A DNA stretch of 64,000 nt from Pedobacter caeni. Lineage in GTDB: Bacteria; Bacteroidota; Bacteroidia; Sphingobacteriales; Sphingobacteriaceae. The stretch spans positions 452,101-516,100 of the forward strand of contig NZ_FQUQ01000003.1 in the NCBI RefSeq assembly GCF_900129215.1, written 5' to 3'. Under the pieces are notes generated by a model that was not told the DNA's origin, ran no database searches, and saw only the letters and a program-made list of their open reading frames with translations. Shown in pieces: positions 34,197 to 41,891 of this stretch. Made by a program: the position numbers and the translations under genes. Within the stretch, counting starts at the first letter, position 1; each line of letters opens with the position of its first letter.

Positions 34197-34922
34197 TTAT
34201 TTGCCGTTTACTTTAAGCAGTTCTACTTCAAAGATCAATGTGCTGTAAGGCGGGATGTCCTGTCCGGCGCCACGTTCTCCATAAGCAAGTTGATAGGGGA
34301 TGAAGAATTTATATTTCGATCCTGTAGACATCAGTTGCATTCCCTCTGTCCACCCGGCAATTACTCTGTTTAAAGGAAGGGATAGTGGCTCATTTCTGTC
34401 GTAAGAACTGTCGAATTGTTTGCCGTTTAACAAAGTGCCTTTATAATGGGCAAGAACAGTATCTGTTACTTTAGGTTTGATCCCATCTCCTGCTTTAAGT
34501 ACGATGTATTGCAATCCGGAAGGAGTTACCTGGACACCTGCTTGTTTTTTATTGTTTTCCAGAAAGGTCTTGCCTTCGGTAATGTTGACTGCAAATTTCT
34601 TTTTGCTCAGACCATTAAACAAGTTGCTGATCGGTGCCTGTGATTGTTCTTTAGTGATGAGTAATGGTCTTCCTTCAAAACCATCTTTTAATCCTTTTAA
34701 GAGCAGGTCGTAGTTTAAACTGCCAAGTCCATCATTTTTCATACTGCTGGACATGTTTGCACCAAAGGCATAACTGGCAGAGTCAAGGCTGTTCCTGAAA
34801 GTAGGCTTGGCTCCTGCTTTTTGAGTCGTTGCTTTTTTAGCGGCAGGCGCCTTCTTTTTTGCCTGAGCGAATGTGATCAGTGTGCAAAACGGAAGTAATA
34901 AGGTGATAAAAATTCTTTTCAT
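34197..34922 (-). CDS. FKBP-type peptidylprolyl isomerase, secreted (FklB/Mip-like)
   Basis: 241 residues from the ATG at 34922. A signal peptide (LITFAQA) and a Lys/Ala-rich spacer are followed by an N-terminal dimerisation domain (~45-120, DSASYAFGANMSSSMKNDGL) and a C-terminal FKBP domain (~130-241: VLAHYKGTLLNGKQFDSSYDR, VIAGWTEGMQLMSTGSKYKFFIP, LAYGERGAG, STLIFEVELL). It is a periplasmic folding catalyst of the Mip/FkpA class. It is unlinked to the second FKBP gene at 36693. Confidence 0.93.
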   Translation of the reverse strand: MKRIFITLLLPFCTLITFAQAKKKAPAAKKATTQKAGAKPTFRNSLDSASYAFGANMSSSMKNDGLGSLNYDLLLKGLKDGFEGRPLLITKEQSQAPISNLFNGLSKKKFAVNITEGKTFLENNKKQAGVQVTPSGLQYIVLKAGDGIKPKVTDTVLAHYKGTLLNGKQFDSSYDRNEPLSLPLNRVIAGWTEGMQLMSTGSKYKFFIPYQLAYGERGAGQDIPPYSTLIFEVELLKVNGK

Positions 34923-34966
34923 CAGTTTCAATGGTTTTTAATTTGGTTGGAAAGGTACAAAGTATA

Positions 34967-35010
34967 GTTAAAAAAATAAGCACCTTGTTGGAGGTGCTTA
35001 TTTTTTTAAC
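34967..35010 (-). terminator. strong terminator of ndk
   Basis: A perfect 19-bp inverted repeat (arms 34967-34985 and 34992-35010, 6-base loop tgttgg) with A/T tracts built into both arms. It lies between ndk and the FKBP gene, both on the minus strand, and could act in either direction. Confidence 0.85.
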
Positions 35011-35041
35011 GCGAAAGGTTAAATTTGATGTTGAGGGAATA

Positions 35042-35461
35042 CTAGAAACGCTCAGCAGCAGTAAAGAAGAAATCTCCTTCAATCTGTGCATTTTCGTCTG
35101 AATCAGAACCATGAACAGCATTCGCATCAATAGATTTTGCATATTTAGCACGGATGGTACCTTCTGCTGCATCAGCAGGGTTGGTTGCTCCGATTAATTT
35201 TCTGAAGTCTTCAATTGCATTGTCTTTTTCTAAGATCGCAGCAACGATAGGTCCTGAAGACATAAAGCTCACTAAATCAGCATAGAAAGGACGTTCTTTG
35301 TGAACTGCATAGAACTGACCAGCAGTTTCGTCAGTTAGTTTAGTATATTTTAATGCAATGATTTTAAAACCAGCTGCAGTAATGTCGTTGATTATTGCAC
35401 CGATATGTCCGTTTGCAACAGCATCCGGTTTAATCATGGTAAATGTTCTGTTTGTACTCAT
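35042..35461 (-). CDS. ndk: nucleoside diphosphate kinase
   Basis: 139 residues. It transfers the gamma phosphate between nucleoside tri- and diphosphates through a phospho-histidine, here in NAVHGSDS. Other signatures are TFTMIKPDAVANGHIGAII and RPFYADLVSFMSSGPIVAAIL. It is divergent from nrnA, with both promoters in a 107-base gap. Confidence 0.97.
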   Translation of the reverse strand: MSTNRTFTMIKPDAVANGHIGAIINDITAAGFKIIALKYTKLTDETAGQFYAVHKERPFYADLVSFMSSGPIVAAILEKDNAIEDFRKLIGATNPADAAEGTIRAKYAKSIDANAVHGSDSDENAQIEGDFFFTAAERF

Positions 35462-35479
35462 CTTATTTCAATTTTTTTG

Positions 35480-35487
35480 CAAAATTA
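35480..35487 (-). promoter_or_regulatory. -7 box of ndk
   Basis: Minus-strand TAATTTTG, 18 bases before the ndk ATG. Confidence 0.5.
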
Positions 35488-35549
35488 CATTTTATACTGT
35501 TAATATTAAAGCTTCAAATATAATACGCTCCAATTAATCATTTAATCAT

Positions 35550-35557
35550 TAGCTTTG
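35550..35557 (+). promoter_or_regulatory. -7 box of nrnA
   Basis: TAGCTTTG, 11 bases before the nrnA ATG. It is divergent from the ndk box. Confidence 0.5.
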
Positions 35558-35568
35558 CAACGAAAATT

Positions 35569-36579
35569 ATGCTATCTGTTTCTGAAATAAAATCATTGCT
35601 GGCTACGCCGCAGAAAATTGTAATTACCACCCATCATAAACCTGATGGTGATGCGATGGGCTCATCTCTGGGCTTATATGCTTATCTGATCCAAAAGGGG
35701 CACCATGTAAAGGTGATTACACCTACGGATTACCCTTACTTTTTACATTGGCTTCCCAATAACTCCGACGTGATCATCTACACGGAGCAACAGGAATTAT
35801 CAGCCAGATTGGTAGAAGAAGCTTCTATGATTTTCTGCCTGGATTTCAATACCCTGAGCAGGATCAATGAACTTGGCGAATTGGTGAGGGCAGCAGATGC
35901 CTATAAGATTATGATCGACCATCACCTTGATCCTGAGGATTTTGATGATTACCGTCATTGGAGCATCAGTGCCTGTGCAGCAGCACAACTGGTTTATGAT
36001 TTTATTGTAAATGAGCTGAAAGAAGGGGAATTCATGAATAAAGACATTGCGACCTGTTTATACACAGGAATCATGACCGATTCAGGATCTTTCCGCTTTC
36101 CTTCTGCGGATTCTACCGTCTACCGGATTGCAGCAGACCTGATCGATTGCGGTGCTGAACACTGGAGAATTCATCAGCTGGTCTATGATAATGCAACAGA
36201 AAACCGTTTGCGTTTTCTCGGACATTGTCTGAGTAATAAGCTGGAAATCCTCCGCGATTACCGTACAGCGATCATTACAGTAACTAAAGAAGAGCTAAAA
36301 GAATTTAATATTCAAACTGGTGATACGGAAGGAATTGTAAATTATGCATTATCTGTAAATGGGATAAAACTAGCTGCATTTATTATTGAAAGAACTGATA
36401 AAGTTAAATTATCTTTGCGCTCCACCGGAGATTTTCCTGCCAATGAAATTTGCAAGAAATATTTTAACGGAGGAGGCCACAGGAATGCTGCAGGTGGATA
36501 TTCTGATAAAAACCTGGCTGATACCGTTCTGGAATTTAAAGCGTTATTAGAAGATTATAAAACGCAGTTATTACAGTAA
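35569..36579 (+). CDS. nrnA: bifunctional oligoribonuclease / pAp phosphatase (DHH-DHHA1)
   Basis: 336 residues. NrnA degrades short oligoribonucleotides and dephosphorylates 3'-phosphoadenosine 5'-phosphate. The DHH domain has THHKPDGDAMGSSLGLY, FCLDFN and the eponymous IDHHLDPEDF. A further metal site is GIMTDSGSFRFPS, and the DHHA1 domain ends with FNGGGHRNAAGGYS. Confidence 0.93.
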   Translation: MLSVSEIKSLLATPQKIVITTHHKPDGDAMGSSLGLYAYLIQKGHHVKVITPTDYPYFLHWLPNNSDVIIYTEQQELSARLVEEASMIFCLDFNTLSRINELGELVRAADAYKIMIDHHLDPEDFDDYRHWSISACAAAQLVYDFIVNELKEGEFMNKDIATCLYTGIMTDSGSFRFPSADSTVYRIAADLIDCGAEHWRIHQLVYDNATENRLRFLGHCLSNKLEILRDYRTAIITVTKEELKEFNIQTGDTEGIVNYALSVNGIKLAAFIIERTDKVKLSLRSTGDFPANEICKKYFNGGGHRNAAGGYSDKNLADTVLEFKALLEDYKTQLLQ

Positions 36580-36692
36580 GAGGCATCGTTCTTTTAAATA
36601 AGAAGAAAAAAAAACGAAAACAGCGAAGCTCTCTTGAGTACCGTTGGAGAACAAATAAACTAAAAAACGAAAAAAAATAATTTAAAAACCAC

Positions 36693-37727
36693 ATGAAGAA
36701 AGGTCTAGTAATTCTTTTCGCAGCAACACTTGGATTAGCTGCTTGTAACCAATACAAAAAAGGTCCGGGAGGCCTGATGTACACTATCCACAAAGATGGT
36801 GGTAAAGATAAAATCAAAGAAGGTGATATCGTTAAATTGAATTATATCCAGAAAACTGAAAAAGATTCTGTAATTACAAATTCATGGGATTTAGAAGCGC
36901 CTCAGGTGTTTCCTGTTCAGGCGAAAAAATTTGCTGGTGACATGAACGATGTATTGACTTTATTTGGAGAAGGTGATAGTGCAACATTCAAATTAGATTT
37001 AGATACCGTTGCTAAATATTCGGGTCAACCAAAAGCACCGAATTCAAAAGATAAATACATGGTATTTACCATCAAAGTAGAAAAAGTTTTGCAAAAAGCT
37101 AAAGGTGAAGCGGATACTACTTTCCAGAAAAAAGCAAGAGATTTCTTTGAAAAAGATTACAAAGCAAACGTTGATCGATTGAAAGGTGCTGAAGCAGGAA
37201 AAATCAAAAAATACATTGCTGATAACAACCTTAAAACCACCACTACTGCATCAGGATTACAATACATCATTACCAAGCCAGGTAACGCAGAGAAACCTGT
37301 TTTAGGTGATACAATGATGGTAAACTATACTGGTAAATTAACTACTAAAAAATCTGACGGTAAAGACAATGTGTTTGATACCAGCGATGCGAAAATAGCT
37401 AAAGAATCAGGTAAACATAATCCTATGGCTACTTATGGTCCACGTGCGATCACTTTAGGCCGTGCAATCCCAGGATTTGATGAAGGTTTACAATTGATCG
37501 GTAAAGGTGGTAAAATGACTTTGATCATTCCTTCAAACCTTGCTTATGGCGAAGGTGGTATGCAACAAGGTGGTATCAGTCCTTTCTCTCCATTGGTATT
37601 TGAAGTGGAGTTATCTGATATTAAAAAACCTAAAGCTGCTCCGGCAGGTGTAGCAGGTGCTACTGTGGTACCAGTTCCGGCTACTAAAGCGCCAGCGGCT
37701 GCAGGACACGAAGGTCACAAACACTAA
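36693..37727 (+). CDS. lipoprotein with two FKBP-type domains and a His-rich tail
   Basis: 344 residues. The lipobox is LAAC (Cys18). The first FKBP-like unit (~25-135, GDIVKLNYIQKTEKD, FAGDMNDVLTLFGEGDSATFKL) is divergent. A helical linker (~140-185) is followed by a typical FKBP domain (~190-315, GDTMMVNYTGKL, ITLGRAIPGFDEGLQLIGKGGKMTLIIP, LAYGEGGM). The last 30 residues are Ala/Pro-rich and end in HEGHKH, a possible metal-binding tail. Only the second domain is likely to be an active isomerase. It is a surface or periplasmic lipoprotein for envelope protein folding. Confidence 0.9.
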   Translation: MKKGLVILFAATLGLAACNQYKKGPGGLMYTIHKDGGKDKIKEGDIVKLNYIQKTEKDSVITNSWDLEAPQVFPVQAKKFAGDMNDVLTLFGEGDSATFKLDLDTVAKYSGQPKAPNSKDKYMVFTIKVEKVLQKAKGEADTTFQKKARDFFEKDYKANVDRLKGAEAGKIKKYIADNNLKTTTTASGLQYIITKPGNAEKPVLGDTMMVNYTGKLTTKKSDGKDNVFDTSDAKIAKESGKHNPMATYGPRAITLGRAIPGFDEGLQLIGKGGKMTLIIPSNLAYGEGGMQQGGISPFSPLVFEVELSDIKKPKAAPAGVAGATVVPVPATKAPAAAGHEGHKH

Positions 37728-37743
37728 GAAAATAAGAAAATAG

Positions 37744-37779
37744 AAAAGCCTGTCCGGATATTCCGGACAGGCTTTTTTT
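37744..37779 (+). terminator. intrinsic terminator after the tandem-FKBP gene
   Basis: A perfect 15-bp stem (arms 37744-37758 and 37762-37776, loop tat) followed by further T residues. The tatD -7 box begins 3 bases later. Confidence 0.88.
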
Positions 37780-37781
37780 AT

Positions 37782-37789
37782 TAACTTTG
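37782..37789 (+). promoter_or_regulatory. -7 box of tatD, start-proximal
   Basis: TAACTTTG ends three bases (tcc) before the ATG at 37793. An in-frame TTG at 37787 lies inside the box and is rejected as a start. The upstream terminator occupies the -33 region. Confidence 0.5.
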
Positions 37790-37792
37790 TCC

Positions 37793-38560
37793 ATGCTTCT
37801 TACGGACACCCATACCCACCTATATTACGAGACTGACCCTGAAAAACTTGATCTGTTAATGCAGCGATGCCTGGATCATAAAGTTGAACGTCTCTTCCTG
37901 CCTAATGTTGATGTAGCTTCTATTGCGAAGATTGATGCCATGGTCAAAAAATACCCTGGTCATTGTTTCGCTATGGCTGGTCTGCATCCCTGTGATGTAA
38001 AAGAAGACTATGAGTTGGTATTGGATGAGATCTGTGAAAGTATTGTAGACCGGGAGATCTACGCTATCGGCGAGATAGGAATTGATCTTCATTGGGATAA
38101 AACAACGCTGGAGATTCAGCAGATTGCCTTTTCTGAACAGATTAAATGGGCAAAGGACCTTAACCTCCCAATTGTCATTCATTGCAGAGAAGCATTTGAT
38201 GAGATTTTTGAAATTCTGGAAAAAGAAAAAGACGATAAATTAAGGGGGATTCTGCACTGCTTCACAGGTAATCTGGAACAAGCCAGAAAAGCGATAGACC
38301 TTGGTTTTTATCTGGGGATTGGTGGGGTAGTGACCTATAAAAAAGCAGGATTAGACGAGGTTCTGAAAGATATTCCATTGGCAAATCTGGTTTTAGAAAC
38401 AGATTCTCCTTATCTGGCTCCGGTTCCTTTCCGTGGAAAACCAAATGAGAGCAGTTATCTTGTTCATATTGCGGAGAAATTAGCAGATATTTACCAGACC
38501 AATATAGAGGAGATTGCTGAAGTAACCACAGCGAATTCCATGAGCATTTTTAACATTTAA
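37793..38560 (+). CDS. tatD: TatD family metal-dependent hydrolase (3'-5' DNase)
   Basis: 255 residues from the ATG at 37793. TatD enzymes are TIM-barrel amidohydrolase-like nucleases. Motifs: LTDTHTHLYY (the HxH metal site), AIGEIGIDLHWDKT (Glu ligand), VIHCREAFDE, GILHCFTG, and VLETDSPYLAPVPFRGKPNESSY with the catalytic Asp. It is followed by the asparaginase gene after 3 bases. Confidence 0.93.
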   Translation: MLLTDTHTHLYYETDPEKLDLLMQRCLDHKVERLFLPNVDVASIAKIDAMVKKYPGHCFAMAGLHPCDVKEDYELVLDEICESIVDREIYAIGEIGIDLHWDKTTLEIQQIAFSEQIKWAKDLNLPIVIHCREAFDEIFEILEKEKDDKLRGILHCFTGNLEQARKAIDLGFYLGIGGVVTYKKAGLDEVLKDIPLANLVLETDSPYLAPVPFRGKPNESSYLVHIAEKLADIYQTNIEEIAEVTTANSMSIFNI

Positions 38561-38563
38561 TCA

Positions 38564-39583
38564 ATGACCAAAATACTGATCATCTACACCGGTGGAACCA
38601 TAGGGATGGTAAACGACCCTAAAACCGGTGTTCTAATTCCTTTCAACTTCAAACAGATTCAACAAAATGTACCCGAGCTGGCACGGTTAAATTATGACCT
38701 TTCTGTCCATTCTTTTGATCCTATTCTGGATTCTTCCAATATGGATCCACTGATTTGGGAACAACTGGCGAAGTTAATTCAGGATAAATATGAGGAATTT
38801 GACGGGTTTGTAGTATTGCACGGATCGGATACCATGTCCTTTACTGCATCTGCATTGAGCTTTATGTTGGAAAATCTCTCTAAGCCAGTCATCCTTACCG
38901 GATCTCAGTTGCCAATTGGGGAAATCAGAACTGATGCAAAAGAGAACCTGATCACTGCGCTGGAAATTGCTGCAACAAAGAAACAGGGAAAAGCAATGGT
39001 TCCCGAAGTGTGTATCTATTTTGATTATCAGTTGTTTCGTGGCAACAGATCTATAAAATACAATTCTGAGAAATTTGAGGCTTTCCGCTCCCCAAATTAT
39101 CCGATTCTGGCGGAGGCAGGGGTACACCTGTCGTTCTTCAAAAATTATATTGCCAAACAACCTACTGAAGCCCTTAAAGTACATACCAGCTTCAATTCCA
39201 ATATTGGTGTATTGAAACTATATCCGGGAATTTCCCCTCAGGCAGTACATGCGATTACCAAGTCCGGTGTAGATGCCATTGTCCTGGAAACATTTGGCTC
39301 GGGGAATACAACTACAGCAGAATGGTTCATTTCCAGTCTGGAAGATGCCATTCATAATGGCAAGCTGATCATAGACATCACTCAGTGTAAAAGAGGTTCT
39401 GTGGAACTTGGTAAATATGAAACGAGTAAAAAGCTTCAGCAAATGGGGGTGATCAGTGGTTTTGATACTACTTTTGAAGCTACGATTACCAAGCTGATGT
39501 ACCTGATGGGCCAGGGATTACCGAATGAAGAAGTTGCTGTTTTAATGGAGCGGTCTTTAAGAGGTGAGCTAACCGCGTCGTAA
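38564..39583 (+). CDS. type I L-asparaginase
   Basis: 339 residues. It hydrolyses L-asparagine to aspartate and ammonia. The first catalytic threonine lies in YTGGTIGMVND, and the second in LHGSDTMSFTASALSFMLE. No signal peptide is present, so it is cytoplasmic. It lies in a tight tatD-asparaginase-SUMF1 operon; its stop shares one base with the next start (TAATG). Confidence 0.93.
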   Translation: MTKILIIYTGGTIGMVNDPKTGVLIPFNFKQIQQNVPELARLNYDLSVHSFDPILDSSNMDPLIWEQLAKLIQDKYEEFDGFVVLHGSDTMSFTASALSFMLENLSKPVILTGSQLPIGEIRTDAKENLITALEIAATKKQGKAMVPEVCIYFDYQLFRGNRSIKYNSEKFEAFRSPNYPILAEAGVHLSFFKNYIAKQPTEALKVHTSFNSNIGVLKLYPGISPQAVHAITKSGVDAIVLETFGSGNTTTAEWFISSLEDAIHNGKLIIDITQCKRGSVELGKYETSKKLQQMGVISGFDTTFEATITKLMYLMGQGLPNEEVAVLMERSLRGELTAS

Positions 39584-40230
39584 TGATTGCCATTCCTGCA
39601 GGAGAAATTGTATTACGGGATGACAGGATCAAACGGGAATGGGAATTGAAAATAGACCCTTTTCTAATGGCCAGGTTTCCGGTAACACAGGAACTGTATT
39701 TTTCCATAACCAACAAAGCGCCATCATTTTTTAAGGGGGATAAGCACCCCGTTGAGCAGGTCAGCTGGACAGAAGCTGTTGATTTTTGTAATCTGATGTC
39801 CCGAAAATCCGGATTAAAGGAATGTTATTCCTTGAACGGTTCTGCCGGAAATGTGGTATGCGATCTGAAAGCAAATGGATATCGCCTTCCTTTGGAAGGA
39901 GAATGGGAATATGCCTGTAAAGCAGGAACATCAGGTGCCAGGTATGGCGAACTTGAGGAGATTGCCTGGTATAAAGGAAATTCACAAAATGGAACTCATG
40001 AAGTAGGGACAAAATCACCCAATGGCTGGGGCTTGTATGACATGCTGGGAAACGTTTGGGAATGGTGTTCAGATATCTATGACGAAGAAGTTTATGGTTC
40101 CTACCGCATCTTTAGGGGTGGAGGATGGTGCGATCAGGAACGGGGATGTCTGGCAACTAACCGCAGAAGGAGTCATCCGGTTTCGTTTAAAATCGATGAC
40201 CTTGGATTCAGGCTCGCCAGATCTTTATAA
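39583..40230 (+). CDS. SUMF1/formylglycine-generating-enzyme-like protein
   Basis: 215 residues, essentially one FGE-sulfatase (C-type-lectin-like) domain: PFLMARFPVTQELYFSI, HPVEQVSWTEAVDFCNLMS, YRLPLEGEWEYACKAG, GLYDMLGNVWEWCSD, FRGGGWCDQERG and LGFRLARSL. Unlike most relatives it has no signal peptide, so it is predicted cytoplasmic. Two cysteines (GGGWCDQERGC) sit near the FGE active-site region, but copper-dependent formylglycine formation cannot be claimed. No sulfatase gene is nearby. Confidence 0.85.
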   Translation: MIAIPAGEIVLRDDRIKREWELKIDPFLMARFPVTQELYFSITNKAPSFFKGDKHPVEQVSWTEAVDFCNLMSRKSGLKECYSLNGSAGNVVCDLKANGYRLPLEGEWEYACKAGTSGARYGELEEIAWYKGNSQNGTHEVGTKSPNGWGLYDMLGNVWEWCSDIYDEEVYGSYRIFRGGGWCDQERGCLATNRRRSHPVSFKIDDLGFRLARSL

Positions 40231-40428
40231 GTTGATCATTATTTTACGCAGTTCATAGCCAGGAACTGAAATTATCCGAAGGTTGTTTAGTAGCGCGAGT
40301 TCATTTGATAAAAGGTAAGTGAGGCCTTACCACGGGGATACCAGCAAAAAATACTGAAATTAAGTATTTCGTCTTATCCTTGGAAAGTAATTAAAAACCG
40401 AATATTTGCTGTACTTCAATTATAACCT

Positions 40429-40436
40429 TAATTTTG
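40429..40436 (+). promoter_or_regulatory. promoter of the CstB-like/ypdA operon
   Basis: TAATTTTG with TTTG at 40405-40408, 20 bases upstream, a good two-part match. It excludes the upstream in-frame TTG (40406) as a start and supports the ATG at 40460. The rest of 40231-40404 shows only a weak 6-bp hairpin (40314-40331). Confidence 0.6.
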
Positions 40437-40459
40437 TGTTTCAATACATAAAGACAGGA

Positions 40460-41875
40460 ATGAAGATAGAGCAGATATATACAGGTTGTTTAGCAGAAGC
40501 GGCATATTACATAGAAAGTAACGGTGAAGCAGCGATCATTGATCCTTTGCGCGAAATCGCACCTTACCTGAAGCGTGCACAAAAAGACAATGCAACGATA
40601 AAGTATATTTTTGAAACTCATTTTCATGCAGATTTCGTGTCGGGACATGTAGACCTTGCTGAAAAATCAGGTGCAGAAATTGTTTATGGTCCTACTGCTC
40701 AAACGACCTTCAAATCACTCATTGCAGCGGATGGAGAACAGTTTAAAATTGGCGAACTGACCATTACGACTTTGCATACACCGGGACACACACCCGAATC
40801 TACTACCTATCTGTTAACGGATAAGGATGGTAAAGCTCATTGTATTTTCACAGGGGATACGCTTTTTATCGGAGATGTAGGACGGCCTGATCTTGCACAA
40901 AAAGGAGAGCTGACCATGGAAGATATGGCGGCAACCCTATATGATTCTTTACAAAATAAAATCCTGGTTCTCCCTGATGAGGTGCTGGTTTATCCGGCTC
41001 ATGGTGCTGGATCTGCCTGTGGAAAAAATATGAGTAAAGAGACTTTTGATACACTTGGGCACCAAAAGGAAGTGAATTATGCGCTTAAAGCAAGTACAAG
41101 AGAGCAGTTTATAAAAGAAGTAACGGAAGGTATTTTGCCTCCTCCACAATATTTTGCCAAGAATGCAGCCATGAACAAACATGGTTACGAGAGTTTCGAT
41201 GACGTTTATGAAAAAGGGCTGACACCTTTGTCGCCGGATGAATTTGAAGCAATGGCCAACCTTACAGGAGCATTGATTCTGGACACAAGAGATCCACAGA
41301 CCTTTGCTAAAGGCTTTATTCCTTCTTCGGTAAACATTGGCCTTAACGGACAATTTGCGCCCTGGGTAGGGGCTTTAATTACCGATTTAAAACAACCTTT
41401 GCTATTGGTATGTGAACCGGGGAAAGAAGAAGAAGCGATTACCCGATTGGCAAGGGTAGGTTATGATAATACCATCGGTTTCTTGTCAGATGGTATCGTT
41501 ATGTGGCAATCAGCAGGTAAAGATCTGGATACTATCGTTTCTATTTCTGCTTTGGAATTTGAGCAGGTATTGAACAACAATGAAAATGTTCAGGCGCTTG
41601 ATGTCAGAAAGCCTGGTGAATATGAATCTGAACACCTGGAGCAAACCTTAACCCGCCCTCTGGATTATATCAACGACTGGACGAACGAGATTGACCATAA
41701 AGAGACTTACTACATTCATTGTGCAGGTGGCTACCGTTCTATGATTGCGGCTTCTATTCTAAAAGCACGTGGAGTAGAAAATGTGATCGATGTTGCAGGT
41801 GGTTATGGAGCCATCAAATCTACAGGACTGAAACGTACTGATTTTGCCTGTCCGTCAAAAGCAATGAAGGCTTAA
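40460..41875 (+). CDS. persulfide dioxygenase-sulfurtransferase fusion (CstB-like)
   Basis: 471 residues from the ATG at 40460. The N-terminal metallo-beta-lactamase domain (~1-240) has THFHADFVSGH (54-63), HTPGHTPESTTYLL and FTGDTLFIGDVGRPDL, as in ETHE1-type persulfide dioxygenases, although the His that usually follows HxHxD is Phe. Two rhodanese-like domains follow: ~265-365 (ILDTRDPQTFAKGFIPSSV, VCEPGKEEE) and ~375-471 (ALDVRKPGEYESEHL, catalytic-loop Cys in YIHCAGGYRSM). This matches CstB, which oxidises low-molecular-weight persulfides such as bacillithiol persulfide to thiosulfate. ypdA follows after 16 bases. Confidence 0.88.
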   Translation: MKIEQIYTGCLAEAAYYIESNGEAAIIDPLREIAPYLKRAQKDNATIKYIFETHFHADFVSGHVDLAEKSGAEIVYGPTAQTTFKSLIAADGEQFKIGELTITTLHTPGHTPESTTYLLTDKDGKAHCIFTGDTLFIGDVGRPDLAQKGELTMEDMAATLYDSLQNKILVLPDEVLVYPAHGAGSACGKNMSKETFDTLGHQKEVNYALKASTREQFIKEVTEGILPPPQYFAKNAAMNKHGYESFDDVYEKGLTPLSPDEFEAMANLTGALILDTRDPQTFAKGFIPSSVNIGLNGQFAPWVGALITDLKQPLLLVCEPGKEEEAITRLARVGYDNTIGFLSDGIVMWQSAGKDLDTIVSISALEFEQVLNNNENVQALDVRKPGEYESEHLEQTLTRPLDYINDWTNEIDHKETYYIHCAGGYRSMIAASILKARGVENVIDVAGGYGAIKSTGLKRTDFACPSKAMKA

Positions 41876-41891
41876 AAGAACTTAAAAATTA

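Noticed and set aside
37787..37792. TTG start for tatD two codons upstream of the ATG
   Set aside because: The TTG is inside the -7 promoter box TAACTTTG, so it would not be transcribed; the conserved protein begins at the ATG at 37793.
39583..40230. SUMF1-like protein as a sulfatase-maturing enzyme
   Set aside because: There is no sulfatase gene in the window, no signal peptide, and the copper-binding cysteine pair cannot be confirmed from sequence alone.
40231..40404. Possible structured RNA upstream of the CstB-like gene
   Set aside because: Only one 6-bp hairpin (40314-40331) could be found, and it lies upstream of the predicted promoter.
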